Positions 32,851 to 44,112 of a DNA stretch of 64,000 nucleotides are shown here, in pieces. A model generated the notes under the pieces. That model had not been told where the DNA came from, made no database searches, and worked only from the letters and a program-made list of their open reading frames with translations. Origin of the DNA: Chiridota heheva (lineage: Eukaryota > Echinodermata > Holothuroidea > Apodida > Chiridotidae); assembly GCA_020152595.1 (NCBI GenBank), contig JAIGNY010004316.1, forward strand, positions 77,001 through 141,000, in the 5' to 3' direction. The first letter of the stretch is position 1, and every line of letters starts with the position of its first letter. Both the position numbers and the translations under genes were made by a program.

Positions 32851-35800
32851 GAAGAAAAAGATGCCATGATAGAATCTGACTCTTCAAAATCTATTCATTA
32901 GACCTTGTTATAACTGCGGATATGGTTTTTACTTGATGGGCTGCTCACTCCTACAACTTTTAGTATGAGTACCTCTTTCCCCTCCAGCATCTTGTGTCAC
33001 CCACTACATACAGAAGATATCAATCATAAATCCTCTGCAAGTCTGCATGGTTTGAAATTGCCTGAATGGCATACATGCTTGTCCACCATCAAAAGCTAAG
33101 AGGATATATGTGGCATGTAGAATTGTAAAAATATATATACATGTATATTTCAACATGTGTTTAATACCTGTGGTGATAAGTCTTCCCATACCATTCTGCA
33201 AATTCCAAGTTATTGTTCAAGATAACCCAATACCAAATGATTGTCAGTGCCTCTGAAATACCTGTAAATGTATCAATAAATAAACAAGTACTGTGTCATG
33301 ATTAGATACTCTCCTGGTGCTTGTATATGTACATTTCTGCAATAACATCCTTTAATATTTCATCGAATCGATGGCCCATGCTTTGATCCATCAGGAAACA
33401 GGTGATAATGTTGCGAAAATGATCTCTTTTCAACTCTGTGGCTCTATATTCCTCTTGACCGCCTTCAATAATAATGAAGTGCTAAATAGTCCACCATTGA
33501 TCACAGTATGTAAGGATTTGAAATTGTCCTCCTCTAAGGGCTGTTCATGAAAGGGATTTTTGTTAGTCCAGCCCCCATCAAGATGCTTTTCTATCGATGC
33601 AATTAGCTGCCAAAGAGAAAAGATGTAATGTTTTTTAAGCTGCAGTACATGGATTGAATACTTTCATTCCGCTTGGGAGGTGAAATTGGGAAATTCTTAA
33701 CATCAAATTGAAAAATTGGGTAAAACTAAAGAAAAATTTGGTAAAATAAGAACAATTTGGTTAAATTATAGAAGAAAAAAAATTGATTTGTGTGGAATAT
33801 CCAAAACAAGAGTGTACGCTAAAACTAAATGTGGGTTAAATCTCTGGCAGTTTGCTTTCTAGTGTTGTTTCATTAATAAAAGAAGGTACTCTAGTTTCAT
33901 TGAGGAGTCAAAGTTTGGTGTTTTAATCAAACTTTGAATTTTCATATGATCACAAAAACCATTTATACATCAAACTTTGTTATATCTTCTGTCATAATTA
34001 TTTGATTACACTCAACAACACTACAACAGTATTAAATGAATCAGCATCATGAAATAAAAACAGTGTGTCTTTTATCATTTTTATGTCAGAACTTGCGCCA
34101 AATTCACCAAAAGACAGTTTCATCCACTTCTATTTCACCATAATATGCATCCTCTCATTTGGATTTATGTCATATGACATCACTTTAATGTTCACTATTG
34201 AACTTATCATACCTTTGTAATTTTGGTAAACTGCTTCTTCATAAACCCTCCTTTGTACTCTATGGCAAGGTTAGGCCTATATGGTAACATCTTGCTCTGT
34301 TTGCTGTATGTCCTTCATCCTACATTATTATGAAAATGATAGGTTGCTTAACTTTACTTCTAAACATTGTGCTAATTGCAAGTAGGGGATTTATTAAATA
34401 TAGCTTATTTATTAAATATAGCTTTATCAATTTTATTGAAAATATATCAGTCAGCTTACTGTTGTGCATCAAGATGTACTATGATATACAGATCTAACCC
34501 TGATCAAATCAAGTCTCATTCTGGATGGAAGAAGCTACTTATTACGACAAAATAATTGATACATTTATTCTAAGAAGTCACATAAAGGTCAGTTGTTAAT
34601 GTGGGTACAATCAGTGACAGTTTAATAACAAGCTTGTTTCATAATTTACATAAGGTACTGTATACAATCCTCCATTGGGAGTTAAGTTTTACTGTTTCTG
34701 TGAAAAATAAAGTTTCATATGAACACTGAGTTCATTTTTTTTACAAATTCGGTCACAAATTTAACGATACTCAACTAGCCTGTAAAGAATCAACAGTATG
34801 AAATAAGAATGGTGGTTTATATGATCTTCATTTCAGAGCTCCAAATTCACTAAAAAAATAGTTTCACCGTCTTGTGCTTCACCATCTTGTGCATCCTCTC
34901 ATTTTGGATTTATGTCATATGAACAGTGGCGTGTTCAGTGAGATCATTGGGGTATAAATAGTTTGGGAGTACTACTTCAGATAATGAATAAGAGACGTAA
35001 GACAAGTAATACTTTCCATAATGTAATGTTGGACTGTCCGATGAAGCATGTTGGTGGTAAAAAAGGACGATTCAGGTTTATGATGAGTATTGATACGCAT
35101 GGTGATGAGGATGATAAACTAGATCTCACATTATTACAGGAAACTTGCCTCCCCACCCCCTCCTTTTTGTATGTAAATGTAAGAGGCGGAGTATACCAGT
35201 ACCCGATATGCTATACAACATATTAGGGAAATAAACGATGAAAAATGAATTGATCATAAATTTGGTTCATTTGCTTAATTTAAACATAAAGTTTGATTAA
35301 TTTTTGGGAACTTTTGTTCTGCTACTTTCATTTTCGTGCAATTTTCTCTGATCTTCGGGCAATTGGATTCGATCGTTTGGAAACTTTTAAAGAAAAATCT
35401 TTTATTTTTAGGAAATGTTACCAATTTTTTTTAATAGTTTGTAATAAATTGACCAAGTTTTTTTTTTCATTTTTTCAAATTTGTATTAGTAATATCCTAA
35501 TTATACCAGTCCTACAAATTAGGAAGGTTAAATCAGAATCCCCCATTGCTTCCTATACGCCCCTGCATACAGCTTTTTTCCGATAATTACCATTTGCCTC
35601 ACCCCCTGGCATCAAATGATGAATACGCCATATGACGCCACTTGAATGATCACTTGAAAAATGTTTAAAACAGTACACGTACCAATCAGACTTTTCAGAA
35701 TTTTGGTAATCTGCCTTGTTGCATATTCAAAATAATACGTCCCTCTTTGGTAGGCTGTTGCAAGGTAAGACTTATGTAGCAATGCCTTGCTTCATCCTGC

Positions 35801-36009
35801 ATCATAAGGAAAAAATGAAAATGAGACATTGGTTAACTTTGATTACTGCTTGGGCTCAGAGATTCTATCTACTGGAGGGAGGGGTCTTCATTTATTATAC
35901 AAAAATTAAGACGATAAAAGTCAAAAGTTTTGGGAGTAAAATCACGCTAAGATGCAGAAAATAATCTTACAAAAGGTAGAAATTCGAGTAGTATATAAAA
36001 GGGGGGTTC
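32851..36009. other. gene-free AT-rich DNA
   Basis: No supported gene. The frame at 34963-35226 and others are short and without domain signal. A short motif (TTTATGTCATATGA) recurs near 34165, 34910 and 35625, hinting at old duplication. Confidence 0.4.
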
Positions 36010-36130
36010 TTGGATACTTTTGCGGTCGTTTTTGCGTCGTTCTTGTTTCCACTGGTTCTGGGACACTTTTGCGGTCGTTTTTGTTTCTACTGGTTCTGGG
36101 ACACTTTTGCGTACAGTTTTTATGTCGTTT
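36010..36130. repeat. ~46-bp tandem repeat
   Basis: Units containing ACTGGTTCTGGGACACTTTT and GCGGTCGTTTTTG occur about 2.5 times. The small open frames on both strands (35942-36326) are produced by this repeat. Confidence 0.75.
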
Positions 36131-36349
36131 TTGTAAATTAACAATTTTTTTTTTTATTGTCCTGAGGAGAGCTTTTAAACCACTTTCACACCTCCAACGT
36201 TTGCTCTCCTTAGAACAGGGGCCTTTTATTGCAGATAGCAAAAATGTAGCAATGTGTGTACCGCACTGTCTGTTCTGTACTGTATCACTGACTTTTTATG
36301 TCATTTGCATTTCTTTGACTTTTTAGGTCATCATTCCCCCTCACTTTTC

Positions 36350-36618
36350 TCAGGAATCAGATTAGTGCTGGCAGCTTTCTCCGGGTTTTTGACTGTATCC
36401 TAAGGTTAACCGCACCATTGATTTGGGTTTTTGTTTACCTATCGCTGGTTCTGGAAAAGATTTTCATGCCAGCTTTTGCCTCTTTGAAATTTTCCCACTG
36501 GCTAACCTTGGATTTGACTGACTGTGTGCACATTTTTTAATTGGGTTTTGGCGGGACTTGAACCCACAACTTCATGATTTCCATTCCCACTCACTATGCT
36601 CTGCGCTATCTGCAATAT
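36350..36618 (-). mobile_element. tRNA-derived SINE
   Basis: On the minus strand, GGTTCAAGTCCCGCC (B box, 36564-36550) lies downstream of TAGCGCAGAGCATAGTG (A-box-like, about 36610-36594). The spacing is tRNA-like and a five-pair T-stem (GTGGG/CCCGC) is present. The acceptor and anticodon stems are decayed, so it is not a working tRNA. The 200 bp that follow on the minus strand (to about 36350) would be the SINE body; its family is not recognised. Confidence 0.5.
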
Positions 36619-37188
36619 CAAAATACATTTTAATTTCATATCTAAAAAAGACGCTCATTTTACAAGTTCAAAGGTCATTTCATACAATGAATATTCAACA
36701 CGTACTTCCACTTGACCTCATTTCACGCCATGTGCGAGTTATCTGGTAAACCCACTTGACATCATTTCACGCCATGTGTGAGTTATACGGTAAACCAATA
36801 ATTACTCACTTCATACTGCTATTTTAGTATATATTGTGAAAAGTGTTTTGGAAATAGCTGAATGATTTGCGGTGTTTCGGGATATGTGTTCTTTCATTTT
36901 CAGATGTACTGCATCTTTCAATAATTAATCCACTATTCGTTAAAGGAATACAAACTCTTCGTTTTTACTAATCGGACTGGTGCACTTATTTTTAATGGGT
37001 TTTTTCACACACCCGGGCCACCACTATTGAAAATTGATGACAGAAAAATATATATAAATATATAAAAAAATGAAATCATCTATCTATTTTAATTTTTTTA
37101 ATTTTGTTATTTATCTTCTTCTTTTTTCTTTTTATATATATATATATATTTTTTTTATAATTATTAATTTTGTATGTTTTTATTTCTT
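36619..37188. other. AT-rich DNA at the left edge of Polinton 1
   Basis: Contains a tandem duplication (CATTTCACGCCATGTG, 36720 and 36764), (TA)n near 37137 and T-rich stretches. The left terminus of Polinton 1 should lie here or nearby, but no TIR could be recognised because the other end of the element is not in the window. Confidence 0.4.
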
Positions 37189-38520
37189 TTATTTGTAGTT
37201 TTTGTATATAACCCCCAGAATTAAAACGCCGATGATAACAAACGATAATGCTATTTTTTTTTTCATTTTAGCTTCTAGTGTATCATCCACCCCACCCGGT
37301 AGGCTGCCGACCCCCGAAATTGTATCTGGTAGGCTGCTGTATTCTACCCCCGAATCAAGAACTGGGGGTTCTGGATCCGGTAGGTTGCCGTATTCTACCC
37401 CGAATCAAGAACTGGAGGTTCTGGGGCTGTGATAAAATATATATTATGGTGCTTACCTATAGCAAGGTCTTTAGCAACCATAATATTATTGTTGTAGCCA
37501 ATTTGGGTATCTATACGCAAAAGCATATTGCTAGGAATCATGTACAAATCTTGACCCAGACTGAAATCTAATGGAATTGAGGCATAGGTCAGGGTATCTT
37601 GATAACGTTGAATAGAAGATGGGAGATCTATAGGAGCAGCCACTGCTTCCTCAATATTATAAACAAATTGTTGCTGAGCATCCAGACTAGCACCACCACC
37701 AAGAATTTGACTGAAACAGCCCACACAAGAACACGAATGCTGTCGTTGATATAGGGGATACCAAGGTCTGTGAAATCATCACTAGTTGGTTTGATTATTT
37801 TTAAGTAACCAGTTTCCATATTTGATGGTTAATTGATGTAGTCGATGGTCCGCATCACTGCCCGGCCCCCAAATGACATGATTTTCTTATCATAGTAATT
37901 GCTGCTGAGGTAGAAGTTTGCGCGGATGATGCATTTCTTCGCCATGTCGTTAGCCACATACTGGATGGGGTGATAAGTGGTTGAGTACCATTTCCAGGGT
38001 ATCCCTAGTCCCTGGTTTGGAACCCCTAATGGGGTCCACTGGGTAACTTTGGTGAAATCCCAAACTCTTCACACAGTTGTTTTAACGCCCCGTCACTGTA
38101 CGGGTTATTGTAAGGGTCAAAGTTATCCTCATCTGGTAGACGAACTTCAAGTCTTTTCAATATTCTCCGTATGGTGTAATACAAATGAAAGCGACAAACC
38201 ATGCGAACCGTCCAGTGTGTGTAGTTAGTCATCTGCCCTTAAGAAACACCACATCCATCTGCTGTAATCCACAGGGCAAAGTTTAACTGCGTTTGCCAAA
38301 ACATCATAGGGTCGGTACGCCACCTTTCCACAGTTGCATCATCATGTACGCTGTGTATTCGGTAGTTTTTAAAGATGTTTTTCAACTTTGCCAAGAAGTA
38401 CTGATCTGATCCGCCTGGGTATATCCGCTGTTCTGTTAGATTACTCACGCCCGCAGTCTCAGCATCCTGTCAAACAGGAGCCTCTGGCATATGTCCGGGA
38501 ATGTGTTTAAATTCTACCAT
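37189..38520 (-). pseudogene. Polinton conserved virion-type protein with C-terminal TM anchor
   Basis: The minus-strand start MVEFKHIPGHMPEAP is interrupted by TGA. The frame then continues through DATVERWRTDPMMFWQTQLN, VRMVCRFHLYYTIRRILKRL, YINDSIRVLVWAV, SIQRYQDTLTYASIPLDFSL and LYMIPSNMLLRI, with several shifts. I recognise this order as a protein conserved in metazoan Polintons whose function is not established. The C-terminus has two or three repeats of EPPVLDSG(V)EY..LPD, then a hydrophobic segment (KKKIALSFVIIGVLILGVIY) ending YKNYK and TAA at 37189-37191, so it is probably membrane-anchored. A one-G loss in the repeat (about 37400) shifts the frame. Next gene upstream: the hydrophobic protein at 38566. 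Confidence 0.75.
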
Positions 38521-38565
38521 ATATACATATCATGACGTTTTCAAAATGTAGGTGGATCTCGCTGC

Positions 38566-39186
38566 AAGCTTAACTTGAGGCTCCACCCAGTGTTTTGGCA
38601 ATAGTCTGCTGCGCCTCCTGCCGCCCAATTTGTTTCCTATCTTCCAGAAGCTGTTTTTTCTTCCTCACCCGTCTATTTTAGCAGCTCGGGCCTTCTCTTT
38701 TAAGACTTTATAACGTTTAAATTCTGCAACGACCGTCTGAAATTTCAAAGCAGAAACGTCCTCATCTTCGACGGTTTTACTGACAAGGTCTACGATACTG
38801 TTAAGCTTAGAGGAAGCAATTGTTGCAATCTGACGATGCTTTGCAACTTTCTTATCCATCCGTGTTCTTAAATAATTACAGAGTACACTACCAACACCAC
38901 ATACAGCAGCAACACCTTCTATAGTAATCGCTACTGGTGCAGTAACAATCGTAGCCAAAACACCTATTCCAGCTGCACCAAATCCCATGGTTGTTAGTAT
39001 AAGCACTGTGTCTACTGCTTTAAACCCATAGGAGACCCATGTGTATTTGTAGCTTAGACCTTCTCGAGTAGAAATCTCAGCTTCAAGGTAATTTTGTGCT
39101 TGTATCATATGTTGTAAGCGGAAATTGCTGGCTCCCTCAGGAGGAGCTGATGGTAATATTGGATAAATGTTGTCAGCAACCGTCAT
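38566..39186 (-). pseudogene. Polinton hydrophobic membrane protein (homologue of 58449-59022)
   Basis: The clean 173-codon frame starts MTVADNIYPILPSAPPEG. An N-terminal helix is followed by two adjacent hydrophobic segments rich in Gly/Ala/Val (VLILTTMGFGAAGIGVLATI, APVAITIEGVAAVCGVGSVL). A basic helix (MDKKVAKHRQI) and the conserved tail SKLNSIVDLVSKTVEDEDVS come next. A TGA at about 38665 and a frameshift precede a basic end (RVRKKKQLLEDRKQIGRQEA). The same KH.{2}I..{3}SKL..{2}.DLVS pattern is in the Polinton 2 gene at 58449. It is probably a minor virion or membrane-active protein; function unproven. Confidence 0.75.
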
Positions 39187-39188
39187 AG

Positions 39189-39858
39189 CTATTTTAATAG
39201 TAATGTTACTTCAATTGATAAATTATCATTATGTATGAGTTGGCCATAGCCATGACGCACCTCTAAGGTGATGGTGTTCAACACATTTACAGCAAGAGGA
39301 TGCATCATGGGGTATGAATATGTTACGTGAGTAGTTTCCCCTACTTCTTCATTAACAGTCATTTTTGCCAGTCTATTGCTAGGGCGCCCCTCAACAAAGT
39401 TTCGAGTGACATTTAATTCCAGAAGGTGAATACATATAGAAAGATCCTTTAAAATGGGAGGCACATGATCACTCCTATATACACCTGCACCCACACATTT
39501 ATCCGTGAGATTCATTTCCCCAAAAAAAAAAAAAAAAAAAGTTACTGTTGAATTTGACTTCGCAAATAGTCGGTATAACTAATTTGATTTATAAAGTGCT
39601 TTGTTCTAAGAACATACCTCCTCTTTTTATCTCCTTATCAACTCTTTTCTTGAGTATATTAAAAGTATAGAAGCCTGGTTCAATGGTTACTCGTTTAATT
39701 CGCTTATCCTCTGAATAACTAATATCTAAAAATTTACGCTCCTTCAGGTTATACCAACCGTTGGTGAAGAACACATCTGTGATACCAACCTCTTTTACTT
39801 GAAGAGGGGTTTCTAGGTTTCTTGGTTTTTCGGTGACTAGATATGTGCTGTAATACAT
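39189..39858 (-). pseudogene. Polinton penton (minor capsid protein), copy A
   Basis: Single jelly-roll penton of the Polinton type. The N-terminal half (39589-39858) has LQVKEVGITDVFFTNGWYNL and VTIEPGFYTFNILKK; the C-terminal half (39189-39515) has GVYRSDHVPPILKDLSICIH, LNVTRNFVEGRPSNRLAKM and a closing strand NLSIEVTLLLK. An A18 run at 39523-39540 coincides with the frame break between the halves. Homologous in layout to the Polinton 2 penton at 57184. It should form the five-fold vertices of the capsid. Its stop is 2 bp before the start of the hydrophobic gene, so the cluster is tightly packed. A second copy lies directly upstream. Confidence 0.75.
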
Positions 39859-39861
39859 CGA

Positions 39862-40589
39862 TTATTTTGATAGCAATGTAACTTCAATGGGGAGATTGTG
39901 GTTATTGAAAGGTTTACCATTGTTTCGTACCTCTTAGGTGATGGTATTCAGTATATCATTCGCAAGTCGATGCATTTTTGGATGACTATATCGTATATGA
40001 GTCAATCGGCCTATATCAGTCTTATTCAAAAGAAAATTACCAAGTCTATCGGTGGGGTGTCCATCAACAAGGTTATGCGAAACATCTAACTCCCGGAGGT
40101 GAATGTTTAAGGAAAGATCATCCATAAGAGGCGGTGCACGATCACTCCTATACACTCCTGGGTTCATTACACTATTTTTATTAGTAAGTTTGAACCCCAA
40201 TAGCTCTAAGAGATTTTCACTTGGAAGAAGCGCAACCCCCCCCCCCCCTCCCCTGGCACAGTTATACGGATCAGTGCAGTAGCCGGCTCGAAATCAACAC
40301 CTCCCGCATCATTTTGGATTATCCCTTTATCTAATCTTCTTTTAATCATATTAAAATTCTACAATATTCTTTGCAATTCTACAATTCTCTGCCTCAAACT
40401 GTATTGCCTTGGTCTTGTCACTAGCAAATGACAAAACTCCATCTTCCCATCCTTATCAAGGTTATACCAACCACTGGTAAAGCACACATCATTGATTTCC
40501 ACTTCGCTTACCTGGAGCGGGAATTGGAGTTTGGTAGGTTCTCCGGTGACGATATGCGTGCTGTAATACATCGTAGTATTAAATATCAT
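39862..40589 (-). pseudogene. Polinton penton, copy B (tandem paralogue)
   Basis: The start MIFNTTMYYSTHIVTGEPTK lies 9 bp after the preceding gene's stop. The N-half has LQVSEVEINDVCFTSGWYNL; the C-half (39934-40200) has GVYRSDRAPPLMDDLSLNIH and LDVSHNLVDGHPTDRLGNF, ending at TAA 39862-39864. That stop is 3 bp before copy A starts. The copies are about 45-50 percent identical over the C-half by eye. A C13 run at about 40235 and a shift near 40360 break the frame. Two diverged pentons suggest an ancient duplication kept while the virus was functional. Confidence 0.72.
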
Positions 40590-40598
40590 ATGATCTAT

Positions 40599-41739
40599 TC
40601 AATTTGACCGCCTGGATACCCATGCGATAAGTGCACCACCAACTGCAAGCATAAGTGCTCACAAGTGACTCCCTACCTTTGTGAATATGTCACCAATTAG
40701 ATTGAAAAGCAAAGAAAGGGCACCACCAATGATGACCGGTGGAGCTGCACCAAGCCATTTACCAAAACGTTTCATCACCCGACCCAGTGCTTTGACAACA
40801 TTATCTGGCGGCGGCGTTGGATGTGGTGTTGGCACAGGAACTCCTTCCAACCCAAGTACTAGTATGATAGTGGATATTATAAACCCTAATGCGGCTATAA
40901 TGGAAGCAATAGTCACACCCTGCTCTCGAAACAAGTTAATCAATTTTTCTCGCAAAGAAAGGTCACTTATATACAAGCTCACGCGCAAGGTCAGGTATCT
41001 GCCGTACCTGAGACTTCAGATCACAACGAAGTGTGTCTATGCTAGTCTGTAGAGCGTCCCTCCTTCCATCCAGCCGTTCAATCTTTCTGCGCATACTTGT
41101 CTTCTCGTCTTTATCGTTGATTATTTCGAGGAGGTATCTTACCACTTCGCGTTGTTGGTCAGTTTCCACAAGCTTGCTTTCTTGAGCTGATAATGTTCCT
41201 CATATAGTTCTTAGCTGCTTGTCGAGTCCCATGAGCTCACGTAGGGGTAATGGGAGAGCATCATTTTGAATACCTGCATCTGTTTTCCCTATTAATTGTT
41301 CGATATCATCCAACAGTGCAGTTATATCGGGATCTGTGCCATCAAGGACGTTAGCCGCCGCATTCTCTATTTCCGTAGCAGCCTTTTGTCTATCATCAAA
41401 TAATTCCCTGATTGCCACCACCCCTCCTCTTTGTGACTTGATTGATGATAAAGAGATCCATCCACCAGACCGAATGTTGTTAAGGCGGATCTCACTACCC
41501 ATGTGTGTAAGATACAAATTATGCTCTGAATCTAACTTAAGTAGGTCATACTTTGGAGTACCAGCAATTTTCATATCAGCGTAAAATTTGTCTAAGAGCT
41601 AAATCTTGTCAACTTCACGTTGTTGTTTTGCTATAGACAGATCAAGTCCATCAACGCTAGTTTTAGCCGCAGTGGATACATCGGGAAGGAAATCATCGGC
41701 TAGGTCAAAATCATTGAAGTATGGGTCATCAACGGTCAT
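40599..41739 (-). pseudogene. Polinton coiled-coil plus transmembrane protein
   Basis: Reads MTVDDPYFNDFDLADDFLPD, then after TAG FYADMKIAGTPKYDLLKLDS and EHNLYLTHMGSEIRLNNIR. An acidic linker, an in-frame TGA at about 41200 and a long charged helix follow (VVRYLLEIINDKDEKTSM, RRKIERLDGRRDALQTSIDT). After a +1 shift near 40985 the sequence is LREKLINLFREQGVTIASII, a TM segment (AALGFIISTIILVLGL), a Pro-rich spacer and a second TM region (LGAAPPVIIGGALSLLFNLI, then LAVGGALIAWVSRR). This order matches a widely conserved Polinton protein of unknown role, probably spanning or disrupting membranes. Ends TGA 40599-40601. Confidence 0.68.
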
Positions 41740-41816
41740 TAGCTAAGTCATCCCTTCGACTCACATCATCCATTAATATATACTCCTCCATTGTTATTAT
41801 ATCATGAATTTTAACT

Positions 41817-42242
41817 TCAATTTAGCAAGAAATAAGCAGATCCCATTCGAATCGTAGCAATTGTAATAAAAGCCAACTTTTGGTTGTGTTGTTGAGGGGA
41901 TGGTAAATAGAAGTCTTCTAGACGAAGCTCCGAATCTAGTCGAATAGAGTCTGCACTATAAACCTGGTTGTAAAATCTCATTGCGTCATCTACATTTCTG
42001 AAGGTCTGTACAGCACGTCTTTCTGCCATAGGTCTTTGATTCATCCTATCCAGCTTCTCTTGCCTATCACGAGCCTATTCAATTTGAGCTGTCTGCAGTT
42101 TTTCCACGGCTTTATCATGACGCGTACGTTCTTTCTGTGCAGCAGGGTCCTTGGCAAGCTGACTAAATACAAAGTTTGAACCTTAAAATGCTAGGGCGTT
42201 TACTAAAGCCCCACCAACAAGCAAGGCAATCGTAGCCATCAT
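41817..42242 (-). pseudogene. Polinton small helical protein
   Basis: Starts MMATIALLVGGALVNALAF, a short hydrophobic segment; a TAA follows, then GSNFVFSQLAKDPAAQKERT, a charged helix, a second stop, and TFRNVDDAMRFYNQVY near the end. A hydrophobic N-terminus, basic/acidic helix and aromatic DVD.AM..Y motif are shared with a small protein found in other Polintons. Only two in-frame stops are seen and no shift, so it is less decayed than its neighbours. Function unknown. Confidence 0.65.
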
Positions 42243-42259
42243 CTATGAGACACATATAT

Positions 42260-42505
42260 TTAATTGGGTGATGTAGTGACGATTTTACCAGGAATGATAC
42301 CTTGGGAAACTAGCCACTCACGAGCCATAGTAGCTGCTCTAAAGTCTAATGAAAGGAGTACTACATCACGAGGTATCATCCCTAATGAGTGTGGTGGCTT
42401 CAAGCTTTTCATAACTACACTTCCTATGACTGCATAGCCCGTGGCTAATAAAGCTATTGTTCCGCCCTGATACAAGGAATTGATAACTTGGTTAGGCTGC
42501 GTCAT
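42260..42505 (-). CDS. Polinton small membrane protein, intact frame
   Basis: An 81-codon uninterrupted frame: MTQPNQVINSLYQGGTIALL begins a hydrophobic helix (ALLATGYAVIGSVVM), followed by PRDVVLLSLDFRAATMAREW and LVSQGIIPGKIVTT. This resembles a short conserved protein that sits beside the preceding gene in other Polintons. It is one of only two intact frames in the two elements, though 81 codons can survive by chance. Role unknown; probably a virion membrane or scaffold component. Confidence 0.65.
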   Translation of the reverse strand: MTQPNQVINSLYQGGTIALLATGYAVIGSVVMKSLKPPHSLGMIPRDVVLLSLDFRAATMAREWLVSQGIIPGKIVTTSPN

Positions 42506-42682
42506 TGTTTAGTATATATAACCATCTGCGGTTATGCTCAATTGGTTTTCAGGCATGGGGGACTGGGTGTGGGGGGACTAGGTGTATGACGATTTTGAGC
42601 TAAAACGACAGCAGCAGAAGCAACTACCGGCGACAGAAGCAGCTAGTACACCCCACCCAATATCCCAAGAAGCCCTAGGCAG

Positions 42683-42871
42683 CTAGGTGGATCTGTCTCT
42701 GCAGCCGATTGGTCTACCCGCTGGAGTTTCTTCATCTTCTAAAGTTCCCCCTTCAAGGCGCTCGGTCTCCTTCGAATGCGGAACATCCATCGTTATCCGT
42801 GCCTTGTGTGTCTCCGCAGCACATTTCCCGGCTTCCATCCTTTTGGGGTTTTCCAACCTCTGTATCTCCAT
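42683..42871 (-). CDS. small basic Polinton protein, possible
   Basis: A 62-codon frame MEIQRLENPKRMEAGKCAAE followed by THKARITMDVPHS. The PKRMEAGK/THKAR pattern recalls a small basic protein near this position in other Polintons, usually followed by a hydrophobic C-terminus; here a TGA intervenes, then IGWGVLAASVAGS in the following sequence. It overlaps the degraded tail of the next gene. Low confidence. Confidence 0.4.
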   Translation of the reverse strand: MEIQRLENPKRMEAGKCAAETHKARITMDVPHSKETERLEGGTLEDEETPAGRPIGCRDRST

Positions 42872-42879
42872 TGTTTATA

Positions 42880-43321
42880 TCCTTTGTTTTTGTATATTCA
42901 ATATGACGTCCAGTTTTAAGAACCATACTTACTGGTGCAATCCAGAACCCCTATTTATGAAATATACCGCAACTAATACTTCTTAATGCGGTGTTTATAA
43001 AGGGATCTTCTCCAAGGTCTGTAGCAAGGGCCTGCTCACTGTCAATGTTAAACATACTGGCTGCTGCAAGTGCATATAAATGTATTGCTGTTTTCCCCAA
43101 GATTTTAGTCATTTTATCACCACGACGGGCCTCATATACAGCATGCAATTGTTCCACATCTGCACCCGACATCTCTTGAAGCTGTTGAAATGGAATAACT
43201 TCCCTAAATAATCAATGTACATGCCTCCATGGATAACGGCGGTTAGCTGCTTGCGGTGATTATCTTGTACTGGCTCTTGCGATGGCTCACCTAGTGTTTC
43301 TATGAGACTATCGATATTCAT
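42880..43321 (-). pseudogene. Polinton conserved helical protein
   Basis: The likely start is MNIDSLIETLGEPSQEP, then DNHRKQLTAVIHGGMYIDYL. A frameshift near 43170 moves to EMSGADVEQLHAVYEARRGD, KMTKILGKTAIHLYALAAAS and EDPFINTALRSIS; after another shift FWIAPVSMVLKTGRHI follows. The order matches a conserved Polinton protein of about 150 residues, function unknown. It is the last gene before the minisatellite that separates it from the ATPase. Confidence 0.62.
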
Positions 43322-43384
43322 TATGACTCTACGAACACGCAATGCAATGGGCTAAATATACTACAGATGTAGTGCGAGTATGAT

Positions 43385-44112
43385 TAATAATAATGCTGTG
43401 TTCAACATGGCGCTGGACATTACTTAACTATTACTAAGCACTAATTAACTATTACTGAGCATTACTGAACTATTATAAGTATTACTTAACTATTACTAAG
43501 CATTACTGAACTATTACTAAGCATTACTGAACTATTACTAAGCATTACTGAACTATTACTGAGCATTACTGAGCTATTACTAAGCACTACTTAACTATTA
43601 CTAAGCATTATGAGCATTACCGAACTATTACTGAGCATTACTGAACTATTACTAAGCATTACTGAACTATTACTAAGCATTACTAAGCATTAATGAACTA
43701 TTACAAAGCATTACAGAGCTATTACCTAGCATTACTGAACTATTACTAAGCATTACTTGACTATTACTGAGCATTACTGAACTTTTACTAAGCATTACTG
43801 AACTATTACTAAGCATTACTAAGCATTACTGAATTATTACTAAGCATTACTGAGCTATTACTGAGCATTACTGAACTATTACTAAGCATTGCTTAACTAT
43901 TACTAAGCATTACAGAACTATTACAAAGCATTACAGAGCTATTACTGAGCATTACTGAACTATTACTAAGCATTACTGAACTATTACTAAGCTTTAGTGA
44001 ACAATTACTAAGCATTACTGAGCTTTACTGAACTATTACTAAGCATTACTGAACTATTACTAAGCATTACTGAACTATTATTATGTATTACTTAATTATT
44101 ACTAAGCATTAC
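43385..44112. repeat. 21-bp minisatellite inside Polinton 1
   Basis: About 33 units of CTATTACTAAGCATTACTGAA with scattered substitutions and a few partial units. It lies exactly between the end of the ATPase gene (44113) and the preceding minus-strand gene. Arrays of this size are not typical of Polinton gene spacing, so it probably expanded after insertion. Confidence 0.95.

Noticed and set aside
34963-35226. 87-codon open frame as a host gene
   Set aside because: No domain, no splice signals in register and low-complexity surroundings.
36548-36618. Functional tRNA gene
   Set aside because: Only the T-arm and a D-arm-like part are intact; acceptor and anticodon stems do not pair, so it is a SINE head.
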